Source: Trichomonas vaginalis G3
Lineage: Eukaryota; Parabasalia; Trichomonadida; Trichomonadidae
Assembly: GCF_026262505.1 (NCBI RefSeq)
Contig: NC_067205.1
Coordinates: 10,850,001-10,914,000 of the forward strand
Direction of reading: 5' to 3'
Length of the DNA stretch: 64,000 nt
Shown: positions 27,865 through 38,372 of the stretch, one piece after another
Layout of the letters: every line of letters begins with the position of its first letter
Numbering within the stretch: position 1 is the first letter of the stretch
Position numbers and translations under genes: made by a program
The notes under the pieces: model-generated
Database searches by the model: none
Seen by the model: the letters and a program-made list of their open reading frames with translations, nothing else
Told to the model about the DNA's origin: nothing

Positions 27865-28992
27865 ATGGAAAAGTTCACAGTCTCCACAGAAATGGAGATT
27901 GTTAACGCTATCCAAAATGCACTTGAAGGAAATCGAAACATATCTTCTCTGACAGATCTTCCTCTTGAAGCATTGAACAAAATTCAAAATTATTTGATTA
28001 AACTTGGACATCTGATTGTCGAAAAGAAAATAGAATACAAATCTTTTTATGAGCTTCGCATGGAGGAGATTGAGAGAGTTCTATCTCAACAAGCTATAAC
28101 TAACGAGCAACCTTCGGCAACAGCTAGTCAGCCAATTAGTTTATCAGCACATCATCCCATAGTAGAAAAGACGAATTCAAAGACTACTTTGGCTGTACCT
28201 TCACCAAAACGAGATACATTATCATTTTCAAGGCAGAACTCGCGAACGGAAGTTGGAAATCGTCAGCATGTTAAGAGCACCAAGACTGAGACTCAAAATT
28301 TAGATGATATTTGGATTAAAACAGAGAAAAATGAAATTTTCAAAAGATTGCCTGAAAATATAGGATATAAACTGGATATCATGTTCGATGATATGCTTAC
28401 CAAAACACATTCCCCTATTTCTCGTGGCCCTCACTGGACAGAAAAATTTAAATTTTTATTTCAAAAAGGTCGGCAGACGAAACGTACACGTCAGAAAGTG
28501 AATCCAAAGATGCCTCCAACTCCTATGAACATGAATGACATTTCTCCGTTTTGGAATGAATATTTTCCAAAATTTCAAGTTGAAAAGACACAAAAATGCC
28601 AAAGATCAAAGATACACTGCCTCTTATCGTGTATTGTACAATGTGATCCACCAAGTAATACCAATAAAACCCCTAGACGTAAAAAAACAAATCCATTGGC
28701 TCCAAATATTCCATATCACAACTACCTTCAATTGCCATACGAAGATAGGCTGGAACTTGAACTTAAGAGCCTGGAATTATACCCCCAAACTGAAACAGAA
28801 AATGCTTTTCAAGGAAATCTTCCAGCAACGATAAATAAATATGAAGAAGAACTTACGGAGATCAGAACCGAGTTGAAGGCATTCCAAAAAGACTTAATCG
28901 AGAAGATTCCGGAAATTAGAAAGAAAGAAGAAGATAGATATCGAAATATTCAAGAAATTAATCTGTTTTTGGATTCATTACCTCCAAAATAA
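27865..28992 (+). CDS. Uncharacterised protein, possible Ada3-like subunit
   Basis: The protein has 375 residues from an ATG. The N-terminus is helical (about 1-80), the middle is disordered and Ser/Thr/Pro-rich (about 85-150), then comes a basic part (KGRQTKRTRQKVNP). The C-terminal 90 residues (YHNYLQLPYEDRLELELKSL followed by a long charged helix) resemble the C-terminal region of Ada3/TADA3, a subunit of SAGA/ADA histone acetyltransferase complexes. The similarity is one of pattern, not a decisive motif, and the protein could instead be another nuclear or cytoskeletal factor. Confidence 0.4.
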   Translation: MEKFTVSTEMEIVNAIQNALEGNRNISSLTDLPLEALNKIQNYLIKLGHLIVEKKIEYKSFYELRMEEIERVLSQQAITNEQPSATASQPISLSAHHPIVEKTNSKTTLAVPSPKRDTLSFSRQNSRTEVGNRQHVKSTKTETQNLDDIWIKTEKNEIFKRLPENIGYKLDIMFDDMLTKTHSPISRGPHWTEKFKFLFQKGRQTKRTRQKVNPKMPPTPMNMNDISPFWNEYFPKFQVEKTQKCQRSKIHCLLSCIVQCDPPSNTNKTPRRKKTNPLAPNIPYHNYLQLPYEDRLELELKSLELYPQTETENAFQGNLPATINKYEEELTEIRTELKAFQKDLIEKIPEIRKKEEDRYRNIQEINLFLDSLPPK

Positions 28993-29086
28993 TCATAATA
29001 TATACTTATACTTTGTTTTTTATAAATATTTGTTTTGTATTTTAGAATTTCAAAAATTTTTTATAAATTTAGAAAACAAATCGTAT

Positions 29087-29878
29087 TTACAATAAGACAG
29101 GAGCTGAAGAAACATCAACAGAAGAAGAATAAATGATTAATTCTGTACCGTTATCGCGGCATTCCTTTTGAAGAGGTTTATATATGTCTTCAGCAGATAA
29201 AACCGGATCCTTCTTTAACATCTTTGATAAATTGCGGATGAATGTACTAATATTCAATTTTCCTTTGTCGTTTATTTTGGTAGCGTCCAATCTAGGGCAA
29301 GTAGTCATCAGTAAAACTCTTTCTGGAGTTTCTCCAGAGAAATTCAACACACCACGCATTGTATTTGAAACGGATTGAATCGAAAAAGTTTTTGTTTGAT
29401 CTTTTTTATCACCATTCGACCATGTTTCATAAGATGGGCAGCCATTTATCAATATTGTAAGTCGAGATGCTGGATTTTTGTGCTTTTTAATTAGAGAAAA
29501 GAATCTTGAAGGTAAAACTTCACGACCTTTGATCATAAATGGGTGGGCTTCAGTCTCCAAGCCATCAATTGGCTCCATAGAATATCCAGATAAAACAATT
29601 GCTAAATGGTCCTTAACATTTTCTAGGAACAATTCCATCCATTGACAGAAATCTGGATATGCTGGGCTAGGCAAGAAATAAAATGAAAAATCAGCACGTT
29701 TAAACTGTTTTCCAGCTTTGAATGCATCAGCATAAGCAGATGTATCGAGAAGATTCTTTGGGGTTGGAATTGCCAAGCAAACTCTTTCAGGAATATTTGA
29801 AGCCTTATAAGAAAATGGACTCTCCCCTGTGAGATCCCTTCCAATCGATTTCATTGCTCTTAGATTATCAACACTCAT
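29087..29878 (-). CDS. Caspase-like (clan CD) protein lacking the catalytic His
   Basis: The protein has 263 residues from an ATG. The layout follows a metacaspase p20 core: a helix and strand LAIVLSGYS (97-100, where active enzymes have SGHG) and a strand-turn LINGCPSY with Cys147 (active enzymes have DCCHSG), followed by a strand VLLMTTCPRLDATKI that matches the later p20/p10 strand. The His is Tyr and the Cys neighbourhood is altered, so this is probably an inactive pseudo-caspase. Fold assignment is moderate: if it is wrong, the protein is simply unknown. Confidence 0.5.
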   Translation of the reverse strand: MSVDNLRAMKSIGRDLTGESPFSYKASNIPERVCLAIPTPKNLLDTSAYADAFKAGKQFKRADFSFYFLPSPAYPDFCQWMELFLENVKDHLAIVLSGYSMEPIDGLETEAHPFMIKGREVLPSRFFSLIKKHKNPASRLTILINGCPSYETWSNGDKKDQTKTFSIQSVSNTMRGVLNFSGETPERVLLMTTCPRLDATKINDKGKLNISTFIRNLSKMLKKDPVLSAEDIYKPLQKECRDNGTELIIYSSSVDVSSAPVLL

Positions 29879-30078
29879 TTTTTGATTGTTGAGGAAAAAA
29901 AAATCAAACTAACGTACAAAAATACCTAAAGAACCAAAACAACATTTAATTTTGATTGGGAATTTGGGGAATCGAGCATTATCCAAACTTATTCAAAACT
30001 GTAATCTAATTAGGCCAATATTGAATGGTCACAGCAGTTTGACGCTAACTTTTGTTTCGACCTCAATTTAAATATGAT
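29879..30078. other. Intergenic DNA up to a transposable element
   Basis: AT-rich spacer upstream of the caspase-like gene. AATATGAT at 30071-30078 is the left copy of a probable target duplication. Confidence 0.5.
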
Positions 30079-31131
30079 TAAGGGTTTCGTTTTGCGAAAA
30101 AAAACGTACAATACGCAATTTCGCTAAAAAAACATTTAGCTAGCAATTTCGACCTTTGACTCCACTCAAGACGTCACTTTTTTAATTTTGCGGTATCATA
30201 TTTTTGGAAAATCTTTATGAATATTATATAAAAAGTCTCTTTAATATCTATATTTCATATTTTTATCGATTTTTAAAGTTTTTGCGAAAAGTATTCAATT
30301 ATTTTTGCTATTTGGTCGGGTAAATGTCAGATTTGCGACATTTTCTGATATGATATTCAGATTCTACGTTGATAATAATGCTTATAGAACCCTCTTGCTA
30401 TTGTGTCAAAATTGCGAAACCGATAGCAAAAATATCTCGCAATATCAAAATTGAGATATTGAGTGAATTATGCATTATAGAGATTAAAAATCTGATTTGT
30501 GAAAACATCTCATCAGTTTCTAGCTAATTCAAAAATCTTTACTATCTTATTCGATTAAAATGAAAAGGGAATAGTTTCATTATGCTTTAAATGACAGCCT
30601 TATAATATAATCATAGTTTTCGCTCAATATGCAGCATTTTTTTTCGAAATCTATGGTCAATGTCCTAAATACTGATTGCTTTGCATTCATATCGCTTACA
30701 TTTTCTATACCCACATCACTATTCATTGCTATTCCTATCTTTTTCATTTTTGTTTGTTTCTCATAATTTCTCAAAAAACATGATAACTTGATATTTGTAA
30801 ATATCATACTTTATAACGTAAATAAGAACTTGACCTATTAAGAAAAGCAGTAATGAAAAGAAAATCTGAAATTCATAAAAATTACAAGTTTCTGATGACA
30901 ATTAGCTTAATTAAACCAGGTACAAGATTATATAATTGTATTTTCTATCCAATTATCCATATAATATCTTATCCAGAAAAAATAACTTGATCAATACCAA
31001 ATGATTTTTTAACTAGTAAATAAAGTATTTTCTTTACACACACATTGTATATCATAGTTTTTTTTGGTTTCGCAAAACATCCAAAAACAAATATGCTATA
31101 AAAGTGACAATTTTAGCAAAACGAAACCCTT
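30079..31131. mobile_element. 1053-bp non-coding element with TAAGGGTTTCGTTTTGC ends
   Basis: The left end TAAGGGTTTCGTTTTGCGAAAA is repeated inverted at the right end (TTTTAGCAAAACGAAACCCTT). Both sides carry the 8-bp word AATATGAT (30071-30078 and 31132-31139), a convincing target duplication. The inside has no credible coding sequence. It is a non-autonomous DNA transposon; the superfamily is unknown. Confidence 0.75.
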
Positions 31132-31328
31132 AATATGATATACTTATCATATCATATACAATAAAATATTCGATTTTTCTTCGATTTTACATTTGATTGT
31201 ATCAATTTTTTAAAAACAATATTGTTGGGGCATTTTCTTAGGAGAGGGTAAATTTGAATACCATTCAAAAGTAAAAATTCACAATTTGTTCGATTTGGAC
31301 ATATAATCTATTATTATATATAATGTAA

Positions 31329-32210
31329 TTAAGAAAAAAAAATAAAATGACCTGCATATATTAAGCTCTCTTGGTCTTCTCCGTCTGCAGATGATTCTGC
31401 TGCTGGTTGAACTGTAACTGTTATAGTAGAATCAATCTCGACTGTCATCGTTTCTTGTAACTTTCTAGCATTGGGATTCATCTTTCTCTCCATATAATTA
31501 GCGATGCTCATTGGAGTACTGATGAAGAATACTGATTTAGCATTTACAGGTGAGGCTCCAGCTGCAGCTGAGTCGGCGATAATTGGGAATGAATATTGTG
31601 CATCAGAAATAGTATATGTGACTTTCTTTAAAGAATTTCCCATCATATAAAGTGCTTTCACATTACCATTACAAGTCATGCTTTTAGGAGGTTGATCGTC
31701 TCCTTGAAGTTCGGCGTCAACTTTGAGTTTAGCAGGAAGTTCCATTGTGAAGGTATTCTTTGTAGAAAATACTGATGATGAAATGTAATTCATATTTGCA
31801 GCTATTCCATCAATAGTATCAGAACCTTTAGCCTCCATATTTGGCATTATTGGAACTATTTGAATTTTGCATGTTTGGGTTTTGTCTTTGCACTCAACTT
31901 TAGTTAATGGATAAAGTGGATCTTGTGCCTGGAGTTGAGCAAAATTAACCTTAAGATTAATGATGAAAGGATTATCATAATTTATTACATCTCTATATGA
32001 TTTTTGATCAGTTGAAAATTTTGCTGCGACAGTATAGTTAGAAAGACCGGCTATAAGATATGTACCTTCAAGGCAAACTTTACCATTAACAGGAATTTCA
32101 TATTTCTTTGAGTTTGTTTGTTCTACTAAGTTTTCAAATGTATCGCATCCATCAATAGTTGCGTCTGCAGTTGCAACGCGAATGAATGGAAGAGAAAATG
32201 TTAACTGGCT
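31329..32210 (-). pseudogene. Truncated gene of unknown function, cut at an element end
   Basis: The minus-strand frame is open from 32210 down to 31329, about 293 codons, without an ATG at its upper end. It stops being open exactly at the TTAA of the element at 32211. The protein is beta-rich with spaced cysteines (IDGCDTF, GKVCLEG, KVECKDKTQTCK, KSMTCNGNV), suggesting an extracellular or secreted protein. No signal peptide or membrane helix is visible, but the start is lost. DNA on the other side of the element (after 36825) does not continue the frame. No family is recognised. Confidence 0.55.
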
Positions 32211-32981
32211 TTAAGGGTGCACACGAGAGGATCATGTAAACTTCAGAATTTAGAACCTTATTTTAGGCATTATCTTGGCTACCTATTTAGGCTCGAAAAG
32301 CAAAAAATATCACAAAATACAACTTGACTCCATTATGACCCTTTCATGGAGGTAGTTTTTATCCGCTAGTATTGTCCCTTTGAATCTCTTTACAATTCGA
32401 AATCAAATTCAAACCTCAGTAGAAGAAAGGAAGAATCGACTTACTACGGTTGTAATACGAATAAATACATATATTTAATTATTTTTATTTACATAATAAT
32501 TGTTTGAAGCTCATATTCCATCAAATTTTTAAATAAAAACATTAAAATGTTGAAAATGTTCATATATTTTAATAGGGTTTTGGCACTTTATTGAGGAATT
32601 ACTACATACATAGTCGAACTGAACTTGATATTTTGAAATTTAAATTATTTATCAAAATTAAAATTGAACTTGAAATTTATAATTATTTAGTCATATTTTG
32701 CATAATTCTAAGTAGATTTTGTAAAAAATCAAGAAAGAAAAATTTTAACGTGCTTTATTTTTTCTTTTTTATAATAATACATATTATTATATAATTAACA
32801 TATTCATAATGTTTCACCCTTTCAAAAATATAATTCTCCTCCTCTCAAATAAACGTACATACGGGTGGCCTCTTTTTTCAAAAAATTAAAATTTGAAATT
32901 TTGGGCTCAAATATTAGAGATTTTTTCAACCTTCAACGATATATGTTGTCTATATCAGACCTCCTTTCTTTTTGATACTTA

Positions 32982-33106
32982 ACATTGTTCCTAAATCTTA
33001 GCCGCTAAGGCTGTTCTGAAAATATTTTTTTTTTCGAAAAAATTCGAAAAAAATTCTTAAAATTCAAAAATCCCTTAATTCCTGAGGATTTTGGAAAAAA
33101 GTTTTT
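32982..33106 (+). repeat. 125-bp dispersed repeat, copy 1
   Basis: Begins ACATTGTTCCTAAATCTTAG and ends GGAAAAAAGTTTTT. It is nearly identical to 36548-36672 in the same orientation; one visible difference is GCCGCTAAGG against GCCGTTAAGG. Confidence 0.85.
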
Positions 33107-33119
33107 GGGGCCGAATAAC

Positions 33120-33235
33120 AAAACAATACAAAATTATCGCCGTCCTTTTTTTTCTTTCTTTCTCTTTTTTTTTCCTCTCTCTCTCTTTCTTTTCTCTTTC
33201 CTCTTTTTACTCCTCTTTCTCTTTTCATCATTAAA
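33120..33235 (+). repeat. Polypyrimidine tract
   Basis: About 100 bp of almost pure T and C (CTTTCTTTCTCTTTTTT, CTCTCTCTCT). It is a candidate triplex-forming or low-complexity stretch just before the minisatellite. Not coding. Confidence 0.8.
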
Positions 33236-33330
33236 CGTAGAAAGATATATTAATATTATTTTAAAATTAAAAAAAATAAAGAAAGTATAATAAGTAATTA
33301 TTTAGTTATCGATATATATATGTAAAGTGA

Positions 33331-34454
33331 TAATCTGAGGATAATCTGAGGAGGAGTCTGAGGATTAGACTGAGGAGTTTGAGGAGTAGTCTGAGGATAA
33401 TCTGAGGAGTTTGAGGATAATCTGAGGAGTTTGAGGATAATCTGAGGAGTAGTTTCAGGAGTTGTCTGAGGATAATTTGAGGAGTTTGAGGATAATCTGA
33501 GGAGTTTGAGGAGTAGTCTGAGGAGGAGTTTGAGGATAATCTGAGGAGGAGTCTGAGGATTAGACTGAGGAGTTTGAGGAGTAGTCTGAGGATAATCTGA
33601 GGAGGAGTCTGAGGATTAGACTGAGGAGTTTGAGGAGTAGTCTGAGGATAATCTGAGGAGTTTGAGGATAATCTGAGGAGTTTGAGGATAATCTGAGGAG
33701 TAGTTTCAGGAGTTGTCTGAGGATAATTTGAGGAGTTTGAGGATAATCTGAGGAGTTTGAGGAGTAGTCTGAGGAGGAGTCTGAGGATAATCTGAGGAGG
33801 AGTTTGAGGATGATCTGAGGAGGAGTCTGAGGATAATCTGAGGAGTTTGAGGAGTAGTCTGAGGAGGAGTTTGAGGATAATCTGAGGAGGAGTCTGAGGA
33901 TTAGACTGAGGAGTTTGAGGAGTAGTCTGAGGATAATCTGAGGAGTTTGAGGATAATCTGAGGAGTTTGAGGAGGAGTCTGAGGATAATCTGAGGAGGAG
34001 TTTGAGGATAATCTGAGGAGTTTGAGGATAATCTGAGGAGTTTGAGGATAATCTGAGGAGTTTGAGGAGTAGTCTGAGGAGGAGTTTGAGGATAATCTGA
34101 GGAGGAGTCTGAGGATTAGACTGAGGAGTTTGAGGAGTAGTCTGAGGATAATCTGAGGAGGAGTTTGAGGAGTAGTCTGAGGATAATCTGAGGAGTTTGA
34201 GGATAATCTGAGGAGTAGTTTCAGGAGTAGTCTGAGGACTAGTCTCAGGACTAGTCTGATGAGGAGGACTCTAAGGAGTAGTCTGAAGAGTAGTCTCAGG
34301 AGGAAGATCTGAGGAGGAGTCTTATGAGGAAGATCTGAGGAGTAGTCTGATGAGGAGGGGTCTAAGGAGTAGTCTGAGGATGATGAGTAATCTGATAAGG
34401 AGTAGTCTGAGGATGATCTGAGGATAACCTGATGACTAGTCTAGGAGTGGTCTA
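33331..34454 (+). repeat. TCTGAGGA / TTTGAGGA minisatellite
   Basis: About 1.1 kb built from short words TCTGAGGATAA, TCTGAGGAG, TTTGAGGAG and AGTCTGAGGAG arranged in longer higher-order blocks. The copies become irregular toward the right end (CAGGACTAGTCTCAGGAC). Several segments, such as ATCTGAGGAGGAGTCTGAGG, recur. No open frame of note. Confidence 0.9.
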
Positions 34455-34547
34455 ATAAAAATGTAAAATATTTTCAAAGAAAAAATTCTATGAATTTTAT
34501 ATTTTAATTCTTAGCATTATACTGAATAAAATAAACATAAATATCAA

Positions 34548-34939
34548 AATTTGAAATTGAACACGCCAAAAAATTGATAATCCACATTCAATATTTTGTA
34601 AGTGGCGTACTTTTTGAATACTCGCCATACGCCTTGGAGTTCTCAATTTTGAATTCGCCTTTATTTGGGCGACCTCAGAAAAATACGCCATTAAGAAAAT
34701 ATTGTATGAGATTTTAAATTTGAACACGCTCTACCTTAAGGAATTAAATTTATTAAGATATATTTATATATAATAAACGATTACTTTAAAAAAAAGTATT
34801 TCATCGCTTATGTAAGTTTCAAAAAAATCACGAAAATAAAAAAATCAAGATTAAGATTTTATTTTTAATTTTTGAATTTCTCAAATGGCGAAATTTTTGG
34901 GCGAACAAAAAAAATGTACGCCCGGTCAAATGGCGTGTT
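34548..34939. mobile_element. Possible MITE with GAACACGCCA ends
   Basis: TTGAACACGCCA near 34558 and TGGCGTGTTTAA near 34927 are inverted to one another over about 10 bp. The interval between is AT-rich with several GGCGTA, CGCC and GGGCG words. The 94-codon frame over the right part has no support as a gene. Weak evidence. Confidence 0.35.
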
Positions 34940-35110
34940 TAACGCATCCCTACTACATTAGAGATGCGAGTTTCCGAATTTTTTTAGCCCTGGGATGTCA
35001 TAACCGCTGCGGTTTTGTAAAATTTGGGATAAATTTTGACAATCCATTTTTTGTGGGATGTACGTTTATATCAATTTGCTCGGCGTTTGCCGAGCTATTG
35101 TACAATCCTA

Positions 35111-35594
35111 CTCGAATTCATTACGCAGCCCTGGTCACTCAAAGGCCAGGGCATACAATTACAAAATAGTAGAGTGAGACTCTTCTAATTTCTTCCAATC
35201 ACAAGGAAGATCTTAGAAGAGCCTCACTCTACTCGAACACATTACGCAGCCCTGGTCACTCAAAGGCCAGGGCATACAATTACAAAATAGTAGAGTGAGA
35301 CTCTTCTAATTTCTTCCAATCACAAGGAAGATCTTAGAAGAGCCTCACTCTACTCGAACACATTACGCAGCCCTGGTCACTCAAAGGCCAGGGCATACAA
35401 TTACAAAATAGTAGAGTGAGACTCTTCTAATTTCTTCCAATCACAAGGAAGATCTTAGAAGAGCCTCACTCTACTCGAACACATTACGCAGCCCTGGTCA
35501 CTCAAAGGCCAGGGCATACAATTACAAAATAGTAGAGTGAGACTCTTCTAATTTCTTCCAATCACAAGGAAGATCTTAGAAGAGCCTCACTCTA
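35111..35594 (+). repeat. Four tandem copies of a 121-bp two-hairpin unit
   Basis: Copies start with CTCGA at 35111, 35232, 35353 and 35474; a fifth starts at 35595 but changes after 15 bp. The period is exactly 121 bp and the copies are almost identical. Each holds hairpin A (GCCCTGG loop CCAGGGC) and hairpin B (AGAGTGAGACTCTTCTAA... pairing with TTAGAAGAGCCTCACTCT, arms about 26 bp with a few mismatches). Confidence 0.95.
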
Positions 35595-35940
35595 CTCGAA
35601 CACATTACGCAGCTCCTGCTCAACAATGAGCAGGTCTTACCACTTTGAGAGGCTTTCGTCGAGTTCTGATGCAGATCCCAACGCGAGCGAGAGTCTCTCA
35701 AGCAAGCTTCTAATTCGTAGCTAGAGTTTCACTCTTATGAACCGGCAGCCAATTTGAGAGACTTTCGCTCGAGATCTAATGAAAAATCAGAACTCGGCCA
35801 AAAATTGCCCAAACAGGCTTGTAATTCGTAGCTATAGTATTGATCGTATGGATGTGTTGCCAATATGAGAGACTTTCGCTCGATGTCTGATATTGCATCA
35901 GACATCGAGCGAAAGTCACTCAAAACAGCTTAGACATGTC
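35595..35940. repeat. Cluster of further hairpins with TTGAGAGACTTTCGCTCGA words
   Basis: CCTGCTCA-ACAA-TGAGCAGG occurs at 35615-35634. Three related words TTGAGAG(G/A)CTTTCG(T/C) follow, each with a partly inverted partner. The last is perfect: 21-bp arms at 35871-35891 and 35897-35917 with a 5-nt loop. No coding sequence. Confidence 0.85.
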
Positions 35941-36547
35941 TATTTTGACGGCATTAAATGATTTCATAGGAAATGTCTCAGTTGTTAATTAAGTTCACGT
36001 GAGCTTTTATGAATGAAAATAAGTAAAAAAAAAGAATTTTCTCAAAAAAATTGTGTACGCATTGAAATTTTTATCTATAAATTTAGATATGTCATCAATA
36101 ATATAATATAATTTTAAATTCGTGGAGTACACTTGGGATAATTGAATATGGGCTACCCCATCCCAACCTCTCAAACTTCCTCTGAATTTGGACAAGGTAT
36201 CCCAATCCCAAAGACCTATCTGAATAAAATGAAATAAGTATATTATATATATTATTTATTTGCTAATAATGAGCATAAATCGCTAAAATTATGAAGAAAT
36301 TAAAAATTAAAAATTAAAATTAGAAAAAAATGTTGATTTAATGAGAGAATATTGTATAAAAATAGAATTATTAGCTAAAATACGTATTAATTTTATGATA
36401 TTTCAATCACATTAACGAAAATCGCCCATTTTTAATTCAAATGGGCGGAAAAAAAATAAAATTCCAAAAAAAATTGAATTGGGGAAACGATAGGGGACGG
36501 GATATGAGAAACCCCATATGTTTGGGAATTTTTCGCATCACTATACT

Positions 36548-36672
36548 ACATTGTTCCTAAATCTTAGCCGTTAAGGCTGTTCTGAAAATATTTTTTTTTT
36601 CGAAAAAATTCGAAAAAAATTCTTAAAATTCAAAAATCCCTTAATTCCTGAGGATTTTGGAAAAAAGTTTTT
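36548..36672 (+). repeat. 125-bp dispersed repeat, copy 2
   Basis: Same unit and orientation as 32982-33106. It lies near the right end of the TIR-bounded interval, followed by CTCCTCCTCTCAAATAAACG at 36785. Confidence 0.85.
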
Positions 36673-37023
36673 ACATGAACATGTGTATATTATATGAAGT
36701 ATATTGATAAGGTAAAAATCAAATTTTATTGCATATTCATCGAGAAAATAAACTAACGAATCCCTCAAAATTGAGAGGGTAATCCTCCTCCTCTCAAATA
36801 AACGTACATACGGGTGCACCCTTAATTATTTAGATTGCAAGATTCAAAAAAGCTATTAAAATTAGAGACTAAATAAATAGCGAATTGATTCATATGGATT
36901 TATGTAATTGTGAACATTAAAAGAGTTTATTTATTGATCTAATAAAAAAAGATAAAATATTAATGAGAAAATTGAAAGAATAGAGTGTCCCATTCACTCG
37001 TGTTGGTCGCAATGTATCATTCT

Positions 37024-37425
37024 GGGAGACATTGCCTCTGCATGTCTCCCACAATGGCACAATGTTCCTTGGAGAAAGACCTGGAAGGGGTCCTTTCTCA
37101 AGGTCAGGGCCCCCTTCTAGTCTTTCTGGTCCTGGAAGGAGCGCTTCTGACTGGTCTGTGCGCTGCTTCCAGGAAGATCAGGAGATTGCTCGAAGTTCGC
37201 GGCAAGTGCATTCCGACACCACAGATGCACTTGCCGCAACATATAATTGCGAGTGTCTGCTGCTTTGGTCAAAAGAAGCAGCAGACACTCGCAATGCGAA
37301 CCGAATTGTCCCAGAAAGACCTGGAAGGGGGTCCTTTCTCAAGGTCAGGACCCCCTTCTAGTCTTTCTGGTCCTGGAAGGAGCGCTTCTGACTGGTCTGT
37401 GCGCTGCTTCCAGGAAGAACATGAG
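37024..37425. repeat. GC-rich cluster of six or more long hairpins
   Basis: In order: GGGAGAC...GTCTCCC (37024-37050), an imperfect hairpin AGAAAGACCTGGAAGGGG...AGTCTTTCT, one with arms TCCTGGAAGGAGCGC / GCGCTGCTTCCAGGA (one mismatch), GCGGCAAGTGCAT (37199-37211) pairing perfectly with 37225-37237, and a perfect 19-bp stem (37247-37265 with 37276-37294). The second and third hairpins are then repeated (about 37313-37420). Overlapping open frames here reflect the repeat, not a protein. Confidence 0.9.
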
Positions 37426-38372
37426 ATTGCGCCAATAAGCTCCTATCAACAAATTTTGACTAAAAATATAAAGTATCCTTTTGTGATTTAACGAATAGCT
37501 CAATTTTAAAATAGATTTGATTCTAATAATAAATTGAATGAGTTTCGCTTACGTTTAGAATTTAATGATTTATATGATTTTTTCGTTCACAGAAGAGTCA
37601 TTGATATCCAATATCAAAAAAACAGCAAAGACACACCATAATAAATGATATTGAAGCTAAATATTACATATTTCAACATATCTAAAAAATTATTATAAGA
37701 TTAGATCTCATGCAATGCCGAGCAGTTTCCTAAAGCATAATTACTTATTTATACAGAATCAATTATATAATATTCACATTGCAAATTATATACATTCTCA
37801 CGAAGCAACATGAAATAGACTGTCCGAATTTGAATTCAAATAGAGATCTACTTCAAAAGGATTTCTTACAATATGTAATCTCGATGTTGATCACTGGAAT
37901 ACAAGGGATGCACGTAATTTACAAATTGTTGCAAAAATAGTAGTGCAACAAAAATTTTATTTTTAGCTTGTCACTTGATATATAACAATTGCAAAAACTC
38001 AATCAAAAATAGGATTTGAACAACTTTTTAAAATTGTGAGAAAAATTCTATCGGCACATTCTATTCAATTTTAAAGTATTTCTTTCATATTCCAATCGAT
38101 TATTCAATATTTGCCGATCACAAATTTTAGTTCAAAATTCAAAAAATCCCTAATTTTAATTTCAGATGAAATCTCGCAAAAATAACATTGTTTTAACCAT
38201 ATAAATATATATTTTATATATTGTATAGTGATTTTTTAATATTTTTATGAGTAAAATCGAGAGTGAGGAAATGTGGATTACAAAAAACGATAGAAATGAA
38301 TAGTTTACATGGGAATTCAATACTTACAAGTATTCAATGTCACTTTTGTGCTCGAGATTTTGACTCTAGTAT
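37426..38372. other. Intergenic DNA
   Basis: AT-rich spacer upstream of the phosphodiesterase gene. I see no gene, repeat or clear promoter element. Confidence 0.5.

Larger units (their letters stand above)
32211..36825. mobile_element. 4.6-kb repeat-filled interval with TTAAGGGTGCAC ends
   Basis: TTAAGGGTGCAC at 32211 and its inverted copy GTGCACCCTTAA ending at 36825 bound the interval, with TTAA at both outer edges. No transposase is present; the inside is minisatellite, hairpin tandem repeats and duplicated AT-rich blocks. The right subterminal word CTCCTCCTCTCAAATAAACG occurs again at 32836. It could be one large non-autonomous element or two element ends that enclose accumulated repeats. 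The second option is favoured by the lack of a longer flanking duplication. Confidence 0.5.

Noticed and set aside
30580-30807. 75-codon frame inside the 1.05-kb element
   Set aside because: Too short, no conserved motif, and the element is otherwise non-coding.
33105-33290. Open frame over the polypyrimidine tract
   Set aside because: It encodes only Phe, Leu and Ser runs from T/C sequence.
34885-35169. 94-codon frame before the 121-bp repeats
   Set aside because: It covers a possible MITE end and the first repeat unit, with no known motif.
36985-37491. 168-codon and overlapping frames in the GC-rich island
   Set aside because: The DNA is a series of hairpins with an internal duplication; the frames follow the repeat and have no coding-like sequence.
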